A stretch of DNA of 64,000 bases from Megalonaias nervosa (GCA_016617855.1 JAECUM010003635.1:16601-80600), one strand, 5' to 3'. Positions 1 to 12,640 are shown, numbered from the stretch's first letter. Made by a program: numbers and translations. Notes: generated from the sequence alone by a model not told the origin.

Positions 1-1934
1 AATCTCATCAGCCAAGGTCTTCATGAGGCATGTATGATCTTTCAAGATCTCAGAGTATTCTAAGCAAATTACCCACTTCTGGATTGATGCTAGGACTTGA
101 AGGGTTACATCATCCTTCCAGTCTTACTGGAAGAAATATGGTCAGGTCTCACAATTCTTCTCACTGTCAGGTAGTGCTTTAAAACACAGACATAGTCTTG
201 CATTGCTTCCTCTCTCACCATATCAATGAACAAAGGGAAATCATAATGGATGACCACACTGATTGCCTGCTAATGGCAACCTATTCCTAGCTATGATAGT
301 TCACGTCCACTTAACAGGCATGCAACTTGCTCATGCTACATGTATGACAGCAGCATCAGTGAGATTCTCCTGTGGCTAAAAGCTAGATTGATCTTAACTG
401 AGCCATGTCAGAACCCAAGACAAGATTCCATTTAGGAAATGGTGAGATTTTGGTCTATTCAGGACAAATATGGCTATCAGGTCCAACAGATTCTTAACAT
501 GACCAGTGTCACATGTCCATGAACTTGTCATATGACTGTCACAAGCACTTAGGAAGCAAGCACCAATACACAACAGGTAAAAAGATTTCAAATTACCCAT
601 TGTAGTGGATTCCTCATTCAGTCCATTAACACACAATTAGAAATAAAGAAAAGAAAAATGGCTGATAATATTTGTTGAGTCAAATATCCAAGGCAACCAA
701 AACTTTGCAATAAAGTGAATGAGTAAATGAGTGAAAGCTCTGTATCTGCTGGAATAGCCAGATGTAGCCATGAAATCTGAAATGTTGACAGGAAGAAGGG
801 TTGTGTTATTCCACATGGATTTACAAGTTGTCAAACACAGGGTTTGATCCAAAAATATTCTGCACATATCAATTTAGACCACTTCTACTAACTGTAACTC
901 AGATGCTGTGAGGAATATTGGTAAGTGTCTAAGCTGTACACTGATATGTTGTGGACAGTTTTATCTGAATCAGTTGCATGATTTTTTGAAGTGAGACCAG
1001 ACACAAATTATCCTTCAGTACTGGTATCAGGTTTGGGGGCTGATTTATTGGGGACTAATTCCTATCCACCTTACAAAATACCTTATAAAACAGCAGGGTT
1101 TTCATGCTGATTGCCATATGTTTTTGTCCAAGATAGGACTCTATCTGTTAAAAGTCAATGAGTGCATATGACACTAGCATGACAAGAAGACACAGAAAAA
1201 AGCCTTGGAGTTGCTGGGATTTTGGACCTCTTCAGACAGGCAATCTGTAATCTACTTGATCTTCACTGACTGCTGCTGCAGTAGACAAAAGTAGAGTTGA
1301 TTGTCCTCATCTACCAACTATCTTCACCTCTTGAAAACTGGCAAATAACATGATAAATTTCCTGCACAGCTGCTTTGAAGCTAAAAAAGTCAATGAGATT
1401 ATTACATGCATTCACTGTAAGGGCTGATCATATCCAAGTAAAACACAAACGGGGCATGGATGAGGCAGTGCTATTGTCCCTGTGAATGGCACAAAATCTC
1501 CACCACTGATACGCCATGAAAGACTGACCCACCAGTTGGATTGGTGGCTGGCCATGTGCCAAGGCTTGTCTTGCTGAGATGAATGGGTGAGGAATGTGCT
1601 GGAAGGACAGTCAGCTAAGGAACTTATATGGGTGGAATGTGCCATGAAATGGACAGACTGCCTATGTGGATTCCCATATGGTTTCACATACCACTGAATG
1701 GCCAGATGGAATGCCATGGCTCACCAGACAACTGGACTGACTGGTTTGCAAATGGAATGGCAGTGTATGGTGTGGAAGGATGTTCGTATGGATCATCCAA
1801 ATGTGATCCCATGTCCCTGGACTTACAGCCCAGAGACCATGCTCAGACATGCAAGAAACTTATACCCAATGGACTACCAAAAATAGATAAGACTTTCTCC
1901 CATGAATCCCAAGACATTATTAGAGCTTTGTGAC
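1..1934. other. No gene recognised; possible decayed repeat
   Basis: Only short, unconvincing frames are present. A minus-strand frame near 60-260 (HYDFPLFIDMVREEAMQDY, then CVLKHYLTVRRIV) is faintly like a tyrosine-recombinase region but has no diagnostic motif. 1400-1930 has overlapping open frames on both strands in a slightly richer sequence that I could not assign. Confidence 0.35.
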
Positions 1935-3390
1935 AGATCTCATCATCATCATCATCAATCCCTTCACCCATGAGGTTGTTGGGGCACCAATGTTGACTTT
2001 ACAATAAATTTTCTCCATCTTTCACTGTTCTCTACTGCCCTTTGGGAATCTCCAAATCCCATGCCTGTCCACTCCTTAACGTTGTCTTCCCACCACTTCA
2101 GTTTGCACTTTTTTACAGTGGTCAAGAGGTCTTCATAGGATCCGATGGCTTGTTGTATCCTGTTGTGGACTTCTTCATTGGTTACACAGTCAGTGTATCA
2201 TATGCCCAAGATCTTACGGTAGCATCTCATTTCGAAGGTTTGAATCCTTCTTTGTAGATCTGATGTGAGCGTCAATGTTTCACAAGCATACAGAAAGATG
2301 GATATGACAACTGAGCACATCAGCCTTATTTTGGAACCAAAAGCAATGTTGGTATCTTTCCATACTGGTCTCAACCTTGATATTGCTGCTGTTGTCTGGG
2401 CAATCCAGCAAAGTAGTTCTGGTTTGGAGTCTTCATCTGTGATAATTGATCACAAGTATTTGAAGCTTGTGACTCTTTCCAGCTTCTGTCCACTGACCTT
2501 TATTTCTGCACTGATGCCATTGGTGTTGTTTGTCATCAGTTTGATTTTTTCGGTGCTAATCTCCATACTGTATGCTGTGGAGGTGGTGTCAAGGTGCTCA
2601 ACCAAGTCAGTCATCTTTTTCATCTTCTGTTAAACCATGAATATCATCTGCAAAGCAAAGGTTGGTGATTGTTCTTCCTCCGATGCTGACAGTGCCCTTG
2701 TGGTCATGCAAGGCATCATCCATGATCCTTTCCTGGAAAATGTTGAAGAGTGTAGGTGACAGTATACATCCCTGTCTGACTCCAACTGTTGTTTGAAACC
2801 AATCTCCTCTGCTACCATTAATGAGGACAGCACTGGTGGCTTTGTCATAGAGGTGCTCAACAACCTGCACCATGTTTGAGCTGATGTTGTACTTCCTCAT
2901 AGTTGCCCATAAGGCTGCGTGCCATACCCTATCAAAGGCCTTTTTGAAATCTATAAAGACATGGTATAGATTCTGCTGATGCTGAAGGTATTTCTCGCAA
3001 AGGAGTCTGAGATTGAAGATTTGTTCTGTCATGCTCCTTCCTGCTCGGGAGCCTGCCTGTTCTTCAGCAATAATTTTCTCTGCTTGAGGCTTTAGTCTGT
3101 CGAGAATTATTTTCAGCATGACTTTGCTTGGGTGACTGATCAAACTGATGGTTCTGTAGTTTTGGCATAGCTGTAGATTTCCTTTCTTGGGGAGCACGAT
3201 GACCAAGGATTGAGTCCATGTGGTGAGCCATTCTCCTGTCTGCCACATCTTGTTGCAGATTGTTGTTAGGATTGTGACCATCTCTTCTCCTCCTGCATGA
3301 ATGAGCTCTGCTTGTATGTTGTCAATGCTGGCTTACTTTCCTTTCTTTAGTGACCTAACTGCAATTTCTACTTCTTCACGAAGTGACAGA
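1935..3390 (-). mobile_element. RTE-like LINE, truncated 3' part of reverse transcriptase
   Basis: The minus strand encodes a reverse transcriptase of the kind very common in invertebrate genomes. The blocks LISHPSKVMLKIILDRL, IDFKKAFDRVWH, GVRQGCILSPTLFNI and FADDI are readable from 3281 down to about 2607. FADDI replaces the usual YADD/FADD motif and keeps both aspartates. A frameshift after FADDIHGLTEDE and several stops follow. The downstream domain continues to about 1960 (TNNTNGI, ILYA/FLYACE-like, WEDNVKEWTGM, ENSERWRKF). A stretch between the KLKW-like and WEDN-like motifs is missing. The element ends in a short (GAT)n tail at 1936-1956, as usual for such LINEs. The 5' half, including the endonuclease, is absent. 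The clade name is tentative. Confidence 0.9.
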
Positions 3391-4705
3391 TCTAGGGACA
3401 GAAAATCATCTGACACTAACAACTGTACCATTATTTCCTGTACCAGTTGATACACTGGTAACTCCAGCACTGTCTTGGAAAAATGCTGAGTCAGCAATTC
3501 CTTCTTCCTCAATTTCTAGCTATCAGATGGTACAGCTGGCACCAGCACTGTCTACATCATCTCTTGAGAAGGGGTACCATCATGGTGTTCCCCACAATGC
3601 TAGCAAATGATTATGTCTTTGAATGGAGGCTCAGTATAACACACCCTTTCTGTTGATTCTTAGATCTCTCCTGCACTTTGGGATTTTCTGCAGCACACAT
3701 TGACCAAACTCTCTCAGATCACAGTGCACATGTACTGTAAGTCAGAGTGGACAAACATTTAGTCCATGCCAGATACTTCTTATGGGTGTCCTCATTGGCT
3801 TAAACCATAATTTTTTTTTCTTCAGTAATTAACAACCTGAAAGTGCTCACACACACAAAATAATCAACACTTCTTATTTAAACAAGTGTAATATACAGGG
3901 ACTGTGGTGAATAACAACCAACAACTGCACCAATGGCAAAATACCAAAGTACACAACTATATGAAAATTAATAAAATTATTATTAAAAAAAATGATTGCA
4001 ATATGTAGCCAATACCTTTTAAGATAATACTATACCAACCTTATCGATGGATGGTTAAAAATATTCTTAGATCTCTGGAGGCTGAGCAGTTCAATGTTGA
4101 TCACACTGACCAAAAGCGTAAACTTGTAAACAATCAGTTCATTGTAGCCACTTTGAAGTGGCTTTGGGAAGATAATGGGTAAGAGCTTTTTTCCCTTGGT
4201 ATGTTACAAGGATGGGAAAAACTGAATTTTGATCTTTCCTGGATTGATGGATTTGGGAGGTAGCACAGTTTATATTTCCTAACATTAATCTCATCCAGGA
4301 GATGGAGAATAGTGCTCTCTCCAACACAAATTCAGATGTTTATAATTTTATGACAGTTTAAAAAAATTTAGGATGTTGTACGATTCATATGGTGTCACAT
4401 TGGTGTCAATCCAAGAAAAAAAACCAATCTGATTACTGTATTTTTCCTGGCTAAAAGCTGACCTGTAGTGTTAGCCAAAAGGGCTAATTCTTATGTTCTT
4501 TATTCCCTTCATTTACTTATATACTGAATTCAACTAAAAGATAAAATTCTGACCCTCAACAGATAAGATCATCCACCACCACCACTACTCCAAAACCTCA
4601 CAATGTCCAATTAAGTCTTAATGAATATTGTTTGGTGTGCTTGCTGAAGATTTATGATGCAAAATAAGTTCAATGTTAATAATTCTATCTTTTTTAAAAA
4701 TAAAA

Positions 4706-4706
<1 letters not shown>
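3391..4706. other. No recognised feature
   Basis: A 75-codon plus-strand frame at 3383-3610 is rich in Ser, Thr and Pro and has no domain. The rest is AT-rich with no repeats or splice-bounded frames that I can support. Confidence 0.3.
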
Positions 4707-4783
<77 letters not shown>

Positions 4784-4784
4784 T
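4707..4784. repeat. (TA)n microsatellite
   Basis: About 38 TA units with one G interruption near the right end. It produces a meaningless Tyr-Ile frame. Confidence 0.98.
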
Positions 4785-5319
4785 TCCACTAAGTATCAAA
4801 TGTTTTTGATACAAACATATTGTAAAGCTGTCCATCTCCAATCCTGGATTAGCACCTTTTAATTTACCTGTAGATGATTGACTTTGCTGAAAAATGTAAA
4901 AGAAAATATTCAGTACAGTATTAGTAATTCTTCAAGATTGGTTGGTAACACTTGGTTTCTTATGGGAAAGACATTCCCATAGTGTAAATCCATGGGACTG
5001 AATGTCCTGAATATCTCAATGTCACAACTCATTTTCTGTAGAAGATTAATAATTTCTGAATCCACATTTTGTTTTCACATATACTTATTAGTCAAGTGGA
5101 GTATAAGTTGAAGGCCATTCCTTTGAGGGAAAAAAGTATTGACTAACATAGCCAAAAATATGCAACATTGGTTTAATAGACCATACTCCCAACTAAATTA
5201 CTTAATCTGTATTCACATCCAAATCAAATAAGACAAAATGACAGAAGATGAGTTTAGCAGTGTCAACAGTGACTCATTAATGCCAATTACTTTTGGTCTC
5301 TTTACATAACTTTTTATTT

Positions 5320-5725
5320 TAAACCCTCCACAACCTTTGGGCAAGTTAGGTGGTCTAGAACTAAAGTTCTTATGCAGAAACCTTTTCCATCACAGTGACC
5401 TTGACATTTGGCCTTTTGACCCCAAATTCAATAAATTTCTCTCTAACCTAAGTGTAAACCATCCACACAATGTTGAGAAGGTACATGGTTGGACACACAA
5501 ATTTTGTGCAATAAAAACAACTTTCATTTTTAGGACATAGCAACCTTGACCTTTGATCTTTTGATCTTAATGTCAACAGGCTTCAACCTCTCTATAAGTG
5601 CAATAAAATTCACAAAGTTTAGTCTAGGTCTGTGATGTAGAACAAAGCTTATGGTGCAGAAACTGTTTTTAATCTCTCTGTCTCATGACATTGACCTTTG
5701 ACTGCTAATTAATAGGCTTCTTATT
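5320..5725 (+). repeat. Degenerate ~120-130 bp repeats with tgacctt motifs
   Basis: Three imperfect units are seen, each containing a run such as 'gtgaccttgacatttgg' followed by 'ccttttgacc' and then 'caataaa'. The same family occurs in the opposite orientation at 35.3-36.03 kb. It is not coding. Confidence 0.6.
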
Positions 5726-5819
5726 TACATTTAGTACAAGCCACCCTCAGGTCTGGTCTGAAAAAGTAGAACTAATATTAGTCTGTTGAAAACTGTGTTC
5801 TGCTTTCAGTTACAGTGAG

Positions 5820-5880
<61 letters not shown>

Positions 5881-5952
5881 TGTGTGTGTGTGTGTGTGTC
5901 TGTGTGTGTGTGTGTCTGTGTGTGTGTGTGTGTGTCTGTGTGTGTGTGTGTG
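5820..5952. repeat. (TG)n microsatellite joined to a SINE 3' tail
   Basis: About 66 TG units with several TC interruptions. It abuts the 3' end of the minus-strand SINE that follows, whose other copy at 32.47 kb also ends in a short (TG)n. It is therefore probably an expanded SINE tail. Confidence 0.97.
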
Positions 5953-6264
5953 ATTTGGATTTTTAACGTAGCTTTAACAATTTTTCAGTCATATTGCTAT
6001 GCTGTCTGCAGTGTGGCAGTTTATAGTAATGTCTAGCACTGAGGCAATTATGCCGCAGACATGTAGCATGATATCACACCCAGTCACATTATCCTGACAC
6101 CAGGCCGACCAGTAATAACACTAACCTCTTAATGCTGAGCGCCAAGCAAGGCAGCTGTTAGTACCATTTTTTATAAGTCTTTGGTATGACTGGGCCAGGG
6201 ATTGAACCCACGACCTCCCGCATCCGAGGCGGACGCTCTAACCACTAGGCCACTGGAGTGGTCG
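5953..6264 (-). mobile_element. tRNA-derived SINE family A, copy 1
   Basis: Reading the minus strand from 6264, a tRNA-like head has an A-box region (GTGGCCTAGTGGTTAGAGCG) and a B box (GTGGGTTCAATCCC). The shared body follows (tataaaaaatggtactaac, aagaggttagtgtta, gactgggtgtgatatcatgc, ctgccacactgcagac). It ends in AAATCACACAC. Copies lie at 32466, 38886 and 47692. Confidence 0.9.
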
Positions 6265-6559
6265 ACAAAATCTGGTATTGGTAAATAGTGGAGAACTCAT
6301 GTTATTGTGTAGAAATGAAATTGGGAACATGGATTGGTGGATGCTGTAACATGATACGCTCAGTCTTATGGTGGATGAATAAAAATATAACCAAAACCAT
6401 AAATGCTGCAATCACCACTGCCAGTGGAAAAGTGACATGTGTCCAACTTTCCAGTTATGTAGGATAGGCAATTTTACCTAGTTTACAAGACTAAAATATT
6501 TCTTTATATAGATGTGGCAAATATCACACTTCAACTACTCAAAAATATTGATATTTACC

Positions 6560-7215
6560 TGTTTACCAAATTTCAATGAAATTATTTGATAAAGAAAGTC
6601 AGAAGACAAACTCAACCAATCTGATGCAAGATCACCTCATTACTATGCATGCATCTAAGATATCACCACAATACAATGATTTAAACTGATTTAACAAGTC
6701 TGAGAAAAATTCATTCTAAATCTGGTTTCCAGACTTGTAATTAGTTCAGCCAATCAAATACAAGATTATTACTAAAATATGTTATGATCTTGCTCAGAAT
6801 CAAATTGATCCTGATGAAACAAGACTATCTAACAACTTCAATGAAAATCTGAATGTATATTGTCACTAGTGTTTTGACAAGCTCTGCTAAAACAGATGCA
6901 AGGTCACTTCAGTAATATCCATGCATCTCGCCAATTATGAAACTTGTCAGAGATTATGATATAAGCCCTTATTTCACGTTTGATCCAAATCAGATCAGAA
7001 ATATAGTCTTTACACTGGCAACAAACTCAGGAATCAGATGCAAGATCATCTCATAAAATATGTGTGGATCTTGGTCATTACTGAATACGTTCAAGATCAT
7101 GATGATAAAAGCCCATATTCCGCATTGGATCAGAACTGGCCAGAAATATGGCCTCCATCTGGGTTAAAAGGTCAACCAATCAGATGCGAGATCATCTCAT
7201 TAATACTGTCATAGA
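6560..7215 (-). repeat. Degenerate ~140-bp tandem repeat family, block 1
   Basis: Four or five units share 'caaccaatcagatgc(a/g)agatca', 'aagcccatatt' and 'gatcagaaatatg' at intervals near 140-150 bp. The reverse complement of the same unit fills 42.74-43.44 kb, and a single relic lies near 8.93-9.11 kb. There is no coding frame. Confidence 0.7.
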
Positions 7216-8621
7216 CTCAGCACCAACGAGCACTGCATAATAATGCAATGGGGAGTGGATGTTTTTACTACAGCTTGTGATGTCTGTATTTATATGTGCA
7301 AAGAGATTTTATTTGTTTGAAGATATTGGTGTTCACTGTTTAGCTCCTTGGACCTTATATAGCATGAGATCCAGTGGCAATGGAGTGTTAGTTGCTCTTT
7401 GAGCACAGAATGTTACAATCTCAAAAGCTCCTCCCTATATCTGAAAATGCACCCCTTCATAGACATATTCTCAAACCTCCGGTGATTCATGGAGTCAAAT
7501 TATACTAAACTACAAGCTGAATAATCCCATATTAAATATGTCTGTGCAAAACCTCTGTCAACAAGTTTCAGCTATCAGCAATTACTGTATCAATCTTGGC
7601 TGGAAAAATTTTGACAATGTATGGTCAGTACCATTTCACATGCAATATGCATACCAATATTACATTATGTAATTCCAAATGTCTGTTTCTCCATTTTGTG
7701 GTTGCTTCAAAGAACTATTACCAGGCATTTAGTAAATATGGAATTTATCATTGCTTGTATTTCATAGTAAATAAACTTTTATGGACTGTGTCAAGTTCTT
7801 GTGGGTGCCATATTTTTCGGTGATGATCACTGTTCAGAGATTACAGGTATGTGATTCATGTACATTTATAGGCAAATGAAGTCACAGTGAACTTACTGTC
7901 ATCAACAATACAAGAAACATGCAGACACAAGATAAAAAGTTGATAGATTCATTAATTCAACTATAGGATGGCATTATTTTGTGCCAACTTGTATCCTCTC
8001 TAGCAGCCCCATGTCTTTAGCTACCATTATACCCTGTCACTGGACTGTCACAATTTCTCGACTGTAGAACTGTTTTAGCTGCCGAAAACTTTTACAGTTA
8101 AGTAACTAAAGTCTAAAACCTCAGAGTGTTTATACAAAGTAATAAATTGCAAATGTTCTATAGATTACAATGCTTTGAAGCTTATTCCTGTACAGCCATT
8201 AGCATAAGGATAATGATCGAGGTCTGCCAGTTTGCCAGAATTGATTAATTGAAGGATGCAGTGTGCCAAATCTGACTGGCTAAGTACTGCCACGTGCTTA
8301 AAAACCAAAGAGCGTTTGATGTGGCAAATTTACATTTATATCAATGATTATCAACTATGTACTCTTAATCAGTATCCATGCTACTGTGTATGCATGTGTG
8401 AGGGGGGGGGGGATTCGGATGCACTAAATTCAGTCAGATTAAAACCTACAATAATGATCATTCATCTATAATTGGTTGTTTTTTTTCAACCGGTGCACAA
8501 AAGGGCACAAGAGCACAAACTAAAATGAACCCTGTAATTAGATGATTTTCTAAATAATTGTCACTATTTCAACCAATGTAAAACAGATAATTTGGTTCAG
8601 AAACATGAAACAAGTACAACT
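7216..8621. other. No recognised feature
   Basis: AT-rich sequence. Frames at 7596-7823 and 8256-8471 lack domains and splice context. A G10 run occurs at about 8402-8411. A relic of the ~140-bp repeat lies further right at 8.93-9.11 kb. Confidence 0.3.
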
Positions 8622-8790
8622 TTTATTTAAAATAATTTTGTCACAAGCCATCAAAAATTAACTACATTATCTATTTCTTACTACACAAGAGTGCAGCAGA
8701 GAGGGCTTCCTTGATGGAGTCATATGTGTGTGAACCAAATGAATATTCTGGACTTATGATATCTTTCCATCTTTCTTCTTGTGTTATGTT
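8622..8790 (-). CDS. Possible 3'-terminal exon of an unknown minus-strand gene
   Basis: A minus-strand frame of about 40 codons contains RWKDIISPEYSFGSHTYDSI, continues into KEALSAALLCSKK and ends with TAG at 8673-8671. An AATAAA polyadenylation signal lies 44 nt downstream (8627-8622). The composition looks protein-like and the stop plus signal layout suits a last exon. No good acceptor is visible: the upstream bases are purine-rich. The only junction in phase with TBCE exon 4 (AAAG|ATGG) is weak. The peptide does not match the known TBCE C-terminus. It could be a truncated TBCE isoform, another gene, or chance. Confidence 0.2.
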
Positions 8791-9111
8791 GTGTTACATT
8801 TATGAAACATTTTTAGTGAACTGACTTTACTCTTGAGAGGAACCTCTTCAATGAACTCTCCTTAGCAGACAGGAAGTAGAAGTCAGTTACAATATGCATT
8901 TAATTTATTCATTATCAATATTGTCAAAGGTAATGGAAATATAAAGCAATTTTAAACATTTGATAAAAATAAGATCAGAAATATGACCCCTTGAAAGGAA
9001 ACAAGTTCAGCCAATAAGGTCCTGCTCATTATCAAAGTTCATAGTGAGATTATGTCCATATTCTAGTTTGACCAGAGTCAAAATATGGCCTGAACCCACA
9101 ATGGTTTTCCA

Positions 9112-10033
9112 CAAAAAAGGCCCTATTTACAGCAGGCCATAAATCACAACAGATTTCCCAAGGTCTTGAATAATTTATGTTCACTTTATTATTTTCTTTC
9201 ATATGACTGTAATTACGATTATTCCGAATGCATAATTATATTTCTTTTTCATTACAGGAATCCCAACCTCTTCATTTTACATCCAATCTCTCCCAGAGTT
9301 CATGGCACTGTGATACACTTAGGTAATATGTGACATCATTTTGAGCTGTGTGCAGTAAGCATAAATTTACCAAAACTGATATCCTGTAACAGAAATCACT
9401 CAAATACAAGAGCTCACTTGAAGAATTCCTCAGTTTAACATTTTCTTATCTTTCCTACCAGTGACACCTAAAAACTACCAAAAACTCTAACCAAAGTTTA
9501 GGCCAACGGCTCTTTTACTTATTGAATTTCCCTGATATTCATTCAGTTTCTTTTTTGTTGATAATATCTTCTTTTCCAAGTCTATTGCTGGGGTAGGTGG
9601 AAGAGGAATGATAGTTTCTCAGATTCCAACAAATGTGGGGATGGAACTCCCATGTCATTTATTTGGAATTGTTGTACGATTTTTTGGACAAGACAGATTT
9701 GGTTACCTCTTCTAATAAGGCCATAAAAATAAGTTTGTTTCTGGTTAGCCAACCGTCCCTGTTTTTCACTGCCAACCCTGGCACTTTTTCCTGCCTGGAG
9801 TAAAAAAAGAAAATTCCCTAAATTGATTTATGCATCTAACTGACTAATTGAGCTGGTTTAGTGCATTATTTTAAGTGCTTAGAACATTATATATACTAAG
9901 CATTATAATATATATAATGTTAAAAAAAAACAACCTCAAAAATGTACCTACCTACCCTAGTTTTAAAACCAGTGCAATAGGAAACACATACATTGGGAGG
10001 GGGGGCTAATTATTATTCCTGTAGTCCTCATAC
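9112..10033. other. TBCE intron or downstream sequence, no exon found
   Basis: The next TBCE exon should lie at or below here on the minus strand. No leucine-rich repeat pattern in phase 2 is visible. An AT-rich imperfect palindrome (about 9888-9920, attatatata) is the only structure. Confidence 0.3.
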
Positions 10034-10234
10034 CTTTGTTTCTCATTTGTCTTTTTTGCTCCAACCATTTCAACAACAGTCTGTTTCTTGTTGGCACTTA
10101 AAACATATAAATCTTCAGTGATAACACCCGCATTTTCATCTTCAGTCCTTCCATATCTGTTAATGAGGGCTTTCAAACAGTTTACACCTGCCTTGACTTT
10201 ATTTGGTCGGATGAAAGATCCTGATGTGGGTTGG
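10034..10234 (-). CDS. TBCE: TBCE coding exon 4, end of CAP-Gly and linker
   Basis: The exon lies between acceptor TTATTCAG|CCAACC and donor CAAAG|GTATGA, phase 2 in and phase 2 out, and has 67 codons with no stop. SGSFIRPNKV is the conserved end of the TBCE CAP-Gly domain. It is followed by a helix-like segment, LKALINRYGR, and an acidic then lysine-rich linker, as in other TBCE proteins before the leucine-rich repeats. The first four exons give about 134 residues of a protein usually near 520-560. The leucine-rich repeat and C-terminal ubiquitin-like exons would lie at lower coordinates on this strand. I could not find them in the remaining 10 kb, so the gene probably continues past the left edge. 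Confidence 0.9.
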
Positions 10235-11055
10235 CTGAATAAAATAATGGCATGTATTTAACATTCAATAATATACTTCTGCAAATATGTTTACATAGAT
10301 CAAGATAATGATGATGATCATGATAGCATCAATGGCAATGGTGATGAAGATGACACCAAAGACAGCAGTGATGATGATGATGATAAATGAAAGTTAAAAA
10401 ACTGTTAGCAGGGCTGGAAAAAATTGTCCACAAACCTCTGATAAGATGCAGTTTGCAAGGCAAGTAAACTTTGCAGTTTCTTGTCCAGAATTTAAATTTA
10501 AAAAACAAAAATTTATATGTATGCATAATTTCAAAACAATGATCTTTGCTTTGAGGCATAAATTAATAAGTTGAAAATTCATGCTGTTTTCCAGCACCTC
10601 TGAAATATGACAGCTAACAGTATTGTATTTGATGATTTGACTATGCTAATTCTAGTTTTAAAATCAAATTCAAACTGAGTTTTACAACAAATGCATCAAC
10701 AGACCAGTTAAAATTAATATTTAAGTTAACCTTTGGTTATATCAACAAATACATCTACAATATTTTTATCTGATTATTAGACCTTTCAAAACATTTTATG
10801 GTAGCCCTGCTAAAAGTGCCATTATCTGTTGCTTTACGTAATTCTGAGAATTAAGATTTCACCATGTGATCAACATTTCCCCATATTTCACAGTAGATGT
10901 TATATGTTGTAAATTATTAGATCTGACTATAAAGACGGAATGTTACATTCACTGATGTGCAACACTTTGCAATCAATATAGACTTTATTGAGCTATTTTT
11001 CATTATTAAAAGTGACCCAGAAAACATGAAATGAATGATTTAGTCTTTTGTCCAC

Positions 11056-11140
11056 CTTGTTTGAAAGTATCTTTGCCCTTGGTGTGATCCATCATGTTTT
11101 CCTCTGCTTGAATCATCCCACTCTACACCAAGCCATACAC
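11056..11140 (-). CDS. TBCE: TBCE coding exon 3, second half of CAP-Gly domain
   Basis: The exon follows acceptor TTTTTTCCAG and ends at CAAG|GTGGAC, entering in phase 1 and leaving in phase 2. It encodes [19 protein letters not shown] and then GQRYFQT. GVEWDD is a CAP-Gly hallmark, and GKHDG is the TBCE version of the GKNDG tubulin-tail-binding motif, as in vertebrate TBCE. The reading frame is too short to stand out as an ORF. It was recognised from the motif and confirmed by matching phases with exons 2 and 4. It lies just left of a long block of ~140-bp degenerate repeats. Confidence 0.92.
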
Positions 11141-11199
11141 CTGGAAAAAATATTCATATAAATATATATAACTGTGATCATTGAAGTTCTTCCAAAGCT

Positions 11200-12640
11200 T
11201 GAGATAAACAAGAGGCCCAAGTGGATCTAAGTACACTCACCTGGCAGACATCTGCTTAATAGACAACTGCAAGAGCAGTTGGCCAAGAAATCAGTTTATA
11301 TGATGCTTTCTGTAAAAATATCTTACCAAGCTGTTCATTAAACCTTTCAAAAAAATGATTGTTTTGAGATTTCTTTATTTTTTTTAACTTTCATCCTTAT
11401 GTGATGACACCTCAGCATAATGTGTCCAACAGTAAATGGCCTTTATATGCAAGGATGCTTTCAGTAAATTAAAAGTTGTTTAAATTCTTTTCTGAGCTAA
11501 GCTGTTTAAATGTGTAACTTTCTATTTTGAGTAATGGTGGCCGTATCTGATAGTGGATTGGCATCACTTGTATAAATCTCAAAGTTCTTCATGCCAAAAT
11601 GCTTTCTGTTAAATCTGGTCAAATTCTTTTGAGTGGCTTTTTTGAGAATTGTTTTATGGTTTTTGTATTTTTGGTAAGTGTGGTAGATTTGCATAATCTG
11701 TATCTAACTGAAAGTTCTTACTGACATGATACTTCATATTAAATTTGGTCCAATAATGTTATTTTATTTAAAAGAAAGAATTTAAATGTTTGTCTATTTT
11801 TAGCTGTGATTGCCATATCTGTAGCATTTATTTCTTAAAAAAAAAAACAGACTGTAAAGCAAATTAGGCCAGGAAGCTTTCTGTTGAATTTCATAAAATT
11901 ATGGAGTCTCTGATTGGTTGTTGCTTAAAAGTTGATCTAATTTTAGTAATGTTAGCCATATTTGATATCAGATTAGCATTATTTGTTCAAACTCGAAAGT
12001 CCTTCATGCACAAATGCTCGCATTTACACCTATCCAATACTGCTGAACAATTTTTCTGATATAGTTATTTAAAAGTGTTCTTTCTTTAACAGCAGCCATA
12101 TCTGATGGTTAATCAGAATTGTTTGACAAATTTGAAAGCCCTCTATGCCAGGATGTTCTCTGTGTAATTTGGTCACATTCTCCTGAGTGGCTTTTTAGAA
12201 ATCATTGAAAATTTGTTAAGTTTTTGTAAGGATGGCCATAACTGATGGTGGATCGGCATCAGTTTTAAAAAGCTGAAAGTCCTTAATGCTAGAACGCTAT
12301 CTTTCAAAATTCTATAAAAGTCTGCTGAGCGGAGTTTTAGAAGTCATTTAAAGGTTTTTCTATTTTTAGTAAAACATGGTCATATTTGAAGGTGGAATGG
12401 CATCACTTAAACAAATATGATAAACTTTTATTTCAGCATGCTGGCTGTAAAATTTGGTAAAATTCTGTTGAGTGATTTATGAGAAGTTACTTTTTCTATC
12501 TTTAGTAATGCAGTGGTAATATTGTAGCTGGATTTGCAACGACTAAAGAAATTTGAAAGGTGATGATGCTAGAATGCAACCTGTAGAATTATGTGCAAAC
12601 TGGTCAAAAATTTTTGAGAAATTGCAAATAGCAGGTAGCA
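11200..12640 (-). repeat. Degenerate ~130-150 bp tandem repeat array in TBCE intron 2
   Basis: About nine units carry the shared words 'aaagtccttcatgc', 'gagtggctttt(t)agaa', 'tctatttttagtaat' and 'ggccatatctgatgg'. Their starts are near 11580, 11710, 11850, 11990, 12140, 12275 and 12415. Divergence between units is high, so the array is old. It ends just before the sharp 32-bp minisatellite. Confidence 0.75.

Noticed and set aside
1412..1933. Overlapping ~100-codon ORFs on both strands
   Set aside because: A possible DIRS relic was considered (WWL-type motif), but no block aligned convincingly in order.
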